From Mesorhizobium opportunistum WSM2075 (GTDB lineage Bacteria > Pseudomonadota > Alphaproteobacteria > Rhizobiales > Rhizobiaceae), in contig NC_015675.1 of NCBI RefSeq assembly GCF_000176035.2, positions 1,740,001 through 1,804,000 on the forward strand: a stretch of 64,000 nucleotides of DNA, given 5' to 3'. The position numbers and the translations under genes were made by a program. How positions within the stretch are numbered: the stretch's first letter is position 1; every line of letters starts with the position of its first letter. Under the pieces are notes generated by a model. It did not search any database, was not told the DNA's origin, and was given only the letters and a program-made list of their open reading frames with translations. Shown here piece by piece: positions 62,140 through 64,000 of the stretch.

Positions 62140-62496
62140 ATGCCGGTCGCGCTTGTCGCGGCCTATCTGCTGCTGCTCCAGTCGACGCTCGGCGCATTCG
62201 CCTTCGGCATCGGGCCGAACGCCGCGCGGCTCGATGCCTTCGGCAATGTCATCTGTACCCACGATGGCGCCACCCAGCTCCCTGGTGAGGACCAGCACCC
62301 ATCTCATTTGCCGGCCTGCTGCACGCTTGGCTGCAGCATGTTTTCGTCCGTTCATGCGCCGCCGCCCGACACCGGCCTGGGGTTGGCAGGCCTGGCCTTC
62401 GAAGCGGTCGCCTTCGTCTTTCCGGCAAGCATTCATCTCGACTTTGCGCGCGAGCGCTCGCCGTCGAACCCGCGCGCGCCGCCGCCGGCGGCCTGA
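62140..62496 (+). CDS. DUF2946-like secreted/membrane protein of copper cluster
   Basis: About 118 residues from ATG 62140 (MPVALVAAYLLLLQSTLGAF), with GGGGAGA 9 bp before it; TTG 62113 is an alternative. A hydrophobic N-terminus is followed by a cysteine-rich HLPACCTLGCSMF motif, then a P-rich tail. This type commonly lies beside copper chaperone and CopC genes. Function is unknown; thiols suggest metal binding. Confidence 0.8.
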   Translation: MPVALVAAYLLLLQSTLGAFAFGIGPNAARLDAFGNVICTHDGATQLPGEDQHPSHLPACCTLGCSMFSSVHAPPPDTGLGLAGLAFEAVAFVFPASIHLDFARERSPSNPRAPPPAA

Positions 62497-62593
62497 GCTT
62501 GTTCGCCCGGTGGAACCTTTCGCGGGCGCACCCATCCAAAGATCAAACTGTTCGCGGCCGGCAACGGCGCGATTGTCAATTCATGGAGCAACC

Positions 62594-63130
62594 ATGTCTC
62601 ATTCCCTCCACATCGCGGCGGACACCATGTTCGGCCGCATCGTCTCGCGCTTGCGGGAAAACTTCGGCATTGCCGCACTGGCCTTCGGGCTTGTGCTCCT
62701 GGGCGCCCAGGCCGTCCTGGCGCACGAGTTCAAGGTCGGCGACCTTGAGATCGGGCATCCCTGGTCGCGCGCCACGCCAGCCGGCGCCAAGGTGGCCGGC
62801 GGCTATTTCACAGTCACCAACAACGGCAGCGCACCAGACCGGCTGCTGTCGATCTCCTCCGACATCTCTGAAAAGGCCGAGCTGCATGAAATGGGCGTCA
62901 AGGATGGCGTCATGACCATGCGGCCGGTTGCCGGCGGCCTGGAGATTCCGGCCGGCGGCAAGGTGGCGCTGGCGCCCGGCGGCTATCACCTGATGTTCAT
63001 CGGCCTGAAGCGGCAGCCCAAGCAGGGTGAAAAATTCTCCGCCACGCTGACTTTCGAGAAGGCCGGCGTCGTCAGCGTCGAGTTCGCGGTCGAGGGCATG
63101 GGCGGCGGCATGGACGACCACGCCAATTGA
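62594..63130 (+). CDS. PCuA(C)-type periplasmic copper chaperone
   Basis: A 178-residue protein with an N-terminal hydrophobic export segment (residues 26-43, cleavage near VLAHE). The copper site residues are His98, Met109, His132 and Met134 (ELHEMGVKDGVMTM ... GGYHLMFIGL), close to the HxMx10Mx21HxM family pattern. It passes Cu(I) to cytochrome oxidase or captures periplasmic copper. GGAG lies 5 bp before the ATG. Confidence 0.92.
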   Translation: MSHSLHIAADTMFGRIVSRLRENFGIAALAFGLVLLGAQAVLAHEFKVGDLEIGHPWSRATPAGAKVAGGYFTVTNNGSAPDRLLSISSDISEKAELHEMGVKDGVMTMRPVAGGLEIPAGGKVALAPGGYHLMFIGLKRQPKQGEKFSATLTFEKAGVVSVEFAVEGMGGGMDDHAN

Positions 63131-63168
63131 TCTTGTCAGTTCTACAATTTGAGATCAGAGGGACCATC

Positions 63169-63687
63169 ATGAACAAGTATCTTTTGGCGGCCGGCGCACT
63201 TCTGGTGCTGGGGACGAATGCCGCCTTCGCGCACATTACGCTCGAAACCCAGGAAGCGGCCGTCGGCTCGACCTACAAGGCAGTCCTGCGCGTACCGCAT
63301 GGTTGCGAGGGCAAGGCGACGACCGCCGTGCGCGTGCAGATTCCGGAAGGGGTGATCGCTGTGAAGCCGATGCCGAAGCCGGGCTGGACGCTGCAGACCA
63401 AGAAGGGCAAATACGAAAAGTCCTACCAGCTCTACGGACAGGCGGTGACCGATGGGGTCAAGGAAGTCGACTGGAGCGGCGGCAGCCTGCCGGATGAATT
63501 CTACGACGAGTTCGTCTTCCGCGCGACGCTGACGGCGGACCTTGCAGTCGGCCAGAAACTCTACTTCCCCGTGGTGCAGGAATGCGACGGCGCCGCCGCC
63601 CGCTGGATCGAGATCCCGGCGGCGGGGCAGAATGAAGACGCGCTGGAGAATCCGGCGCCCGGCATCAAGCTGTTGCCGAAGAAATGA
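63169..63687 (+). CDS. YcnI/DUF1775-like copper-binding protein
   Basis: A 172-residue protein with signal peptide (residues 1-21, cleavage after AAFA). The mature N-terminal His22 (AHITLETQEA) and a Trp in PKPGWTLQTKKG fit the mono-histidine copper site of YcnI. The usual C-terminal membrane anchor is absent, so it is probably a soluble periplasmic protein. Sits between PCuAC and CopC genes. Confidence 0.9.
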   Translation: MNKYLLAAGALLVLGTNAAFAHITLETQEAAVGSTYKAVLRVPHGCEGKATTAVRVQIPEGVIAVKPMPKPGWTLQTKKGKYEKSYQLYGQAVTDGVKEVDWSGGSLPDEFYDEFVFRATLTADLAVGQKLYFPVVQECDGAAARWIEIPAAGQNEDALENPAPGIKLLPKK

Positions 63688-63779
63688 TCTCCTGGCGGCG
63701 CACTCTGTTTGCAAAGTGCGCCGCCGGTTCGTTCGATGGCGGTGACATGAGCGCGATATTTCCACTTCAAAGGGCCATA

Positions 63780-64000
63780 ATGACCGGCAAGCGCGTCGGC
63801 TGGACCGCCGGCGGGCTGCTCGCCGTGGTCATGGCACTTATTGTCATGGCCTCGACAAGTCAGGCTTTTGCCCACGCAGCGCTGATCAAGACCGATCCGG
63901 CCGATGGCGCCGTGCTGGCACAAGCTCCGACACGGTTCTCGCTGACCTTCAGCGAGCCGGTTTCGCCGCTGGTGCTGACCTTGGTGAAGCCCGACGGCAC
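63780..64000 (+). CDS. copC: CopC-domain copper resistance protein (5' part only)
   Basis: The reading frame runs off the window after about 73 residues. A signal peptide (about residues 1-31, ASTSQAFA) leads to the CopC start HAALIKTDPADGAVLAQAPTRFSLTFSEPV, whose N-terminal His binds Cu(II). AAAGGG lies 5 bp before the ATG; an in-frame ATG at 63747 is possible. It may continue into a CopD membrane domain, not visible here. Confidence 0.9.
   Translation, partial: MTGKRVGWTAGGLLAVVMALIVMASTSQAFAHAALIKTDPADGAVLAQAPTRFSLTFSEPVSPLVLTLVKPDG

Noticed and set aside
61078..62535. Leftward 485-codon frame
   Set aside because: Antisense to the GntR and DUF2946 genes.

Overview
The window is chromosomal DNA from a rhizobial alphaproteobacterium, most likely Mesorhizobium or a close relative. 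This rests on the 23S-5S-tRNA-fMet order at the left end, high GC, dense ABC-transporter and sugar-catabolic operons, overlapping ATGA/TGATG gene junctions, and several families of rhizobial-type palindromic repeats. The genus call is inference from gene content and style; no database was searched.

Layout. (1) 1-1.9 kb: the 3' part of a 23S rRNA gene, 5S rRNA, a four-copy hairpin repeat and tRNA-fMet. (2) 1.99-4.3 kb: a LysR regulator divergent from a DsbA-like protein and an NAD(P)-binding protein, with a perfect palindrome between them. (3) 4.4-11.3 kb: a sugar module with a fused ROK/P-loop kinase, a LacD/YihT-type aldolase, a SorC regulator and a ribose-type ABC importer. (4) 11.4-19.0 kb: a dipeptide-type ABC importer with a 2-aminothiazoline-4-carboxylate-hydrolase-like gene and a divergent M24 peptidase. 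A palindromic element is inserted in frame in one ATPase gene. (5) 19.2-22.4 kb: cupin, TIM-barrel and Tm-1-like genes (the two halves of the plant Tm-1 protein) with a TetR regulator. (6) 22.7-28.4 kb: a MalEFGK-type sugar importer with two ATPases and a 78-residue membrane protein. (7) 28.4-33.5 kb: a cupin, AraC/MFS pair, GFA enzyme, amidase and a small secreted protein. (8) 33.6-41.0 kb: a carbohydrate catabolic cluster with GntR, a 2-hydroxyacid dehydrogenase, an enolase-superfamily member, three xylose-isomerase-like TIM barrels and a Gfo/Idh/MocA dehydrogenase. (9) 41.3-52.9 kb: the C-P lyase (phn) cluster phnFGHIJKL plus phnCDE, a hexapeptide transferase and a 2H phosphoesterase. No phnM, phnN or phnP is present. 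(10) 53.2-62.0 kb: a ribose-type importer with an alcohol dehydrogenase, aldo/keto reductase, altronate-dehydratase-family enzyme and an unusual GntR regulator with two winged helices. (11) 62.1-64.0 kb: the start of a copper-handling cluster (DUF2946, PCuAC, YcnI, CopC).

How the parts connect. Five FadR-type operator sequences with the core TGGTNNNACCA lie before the MalEFGK-type importer (two), in the divergent promoter of the 33-41 kb catabolic cluster (two) and between the dipeptide importer and M24 peptidase (one). The GntR gene inside the catabolic cluster is the natural candidate regulator, so importer and enzymes 9 kb apart probably form one regulon. Hairpins directly follow the solute-binding-protein gene in four ABC operons, and a palindromic repeat follows it in a fifth. 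Repeat elements of at least three families occupy most of the longer gaps. I saw no CRISPR array, transposase, integrase or prophage gene.
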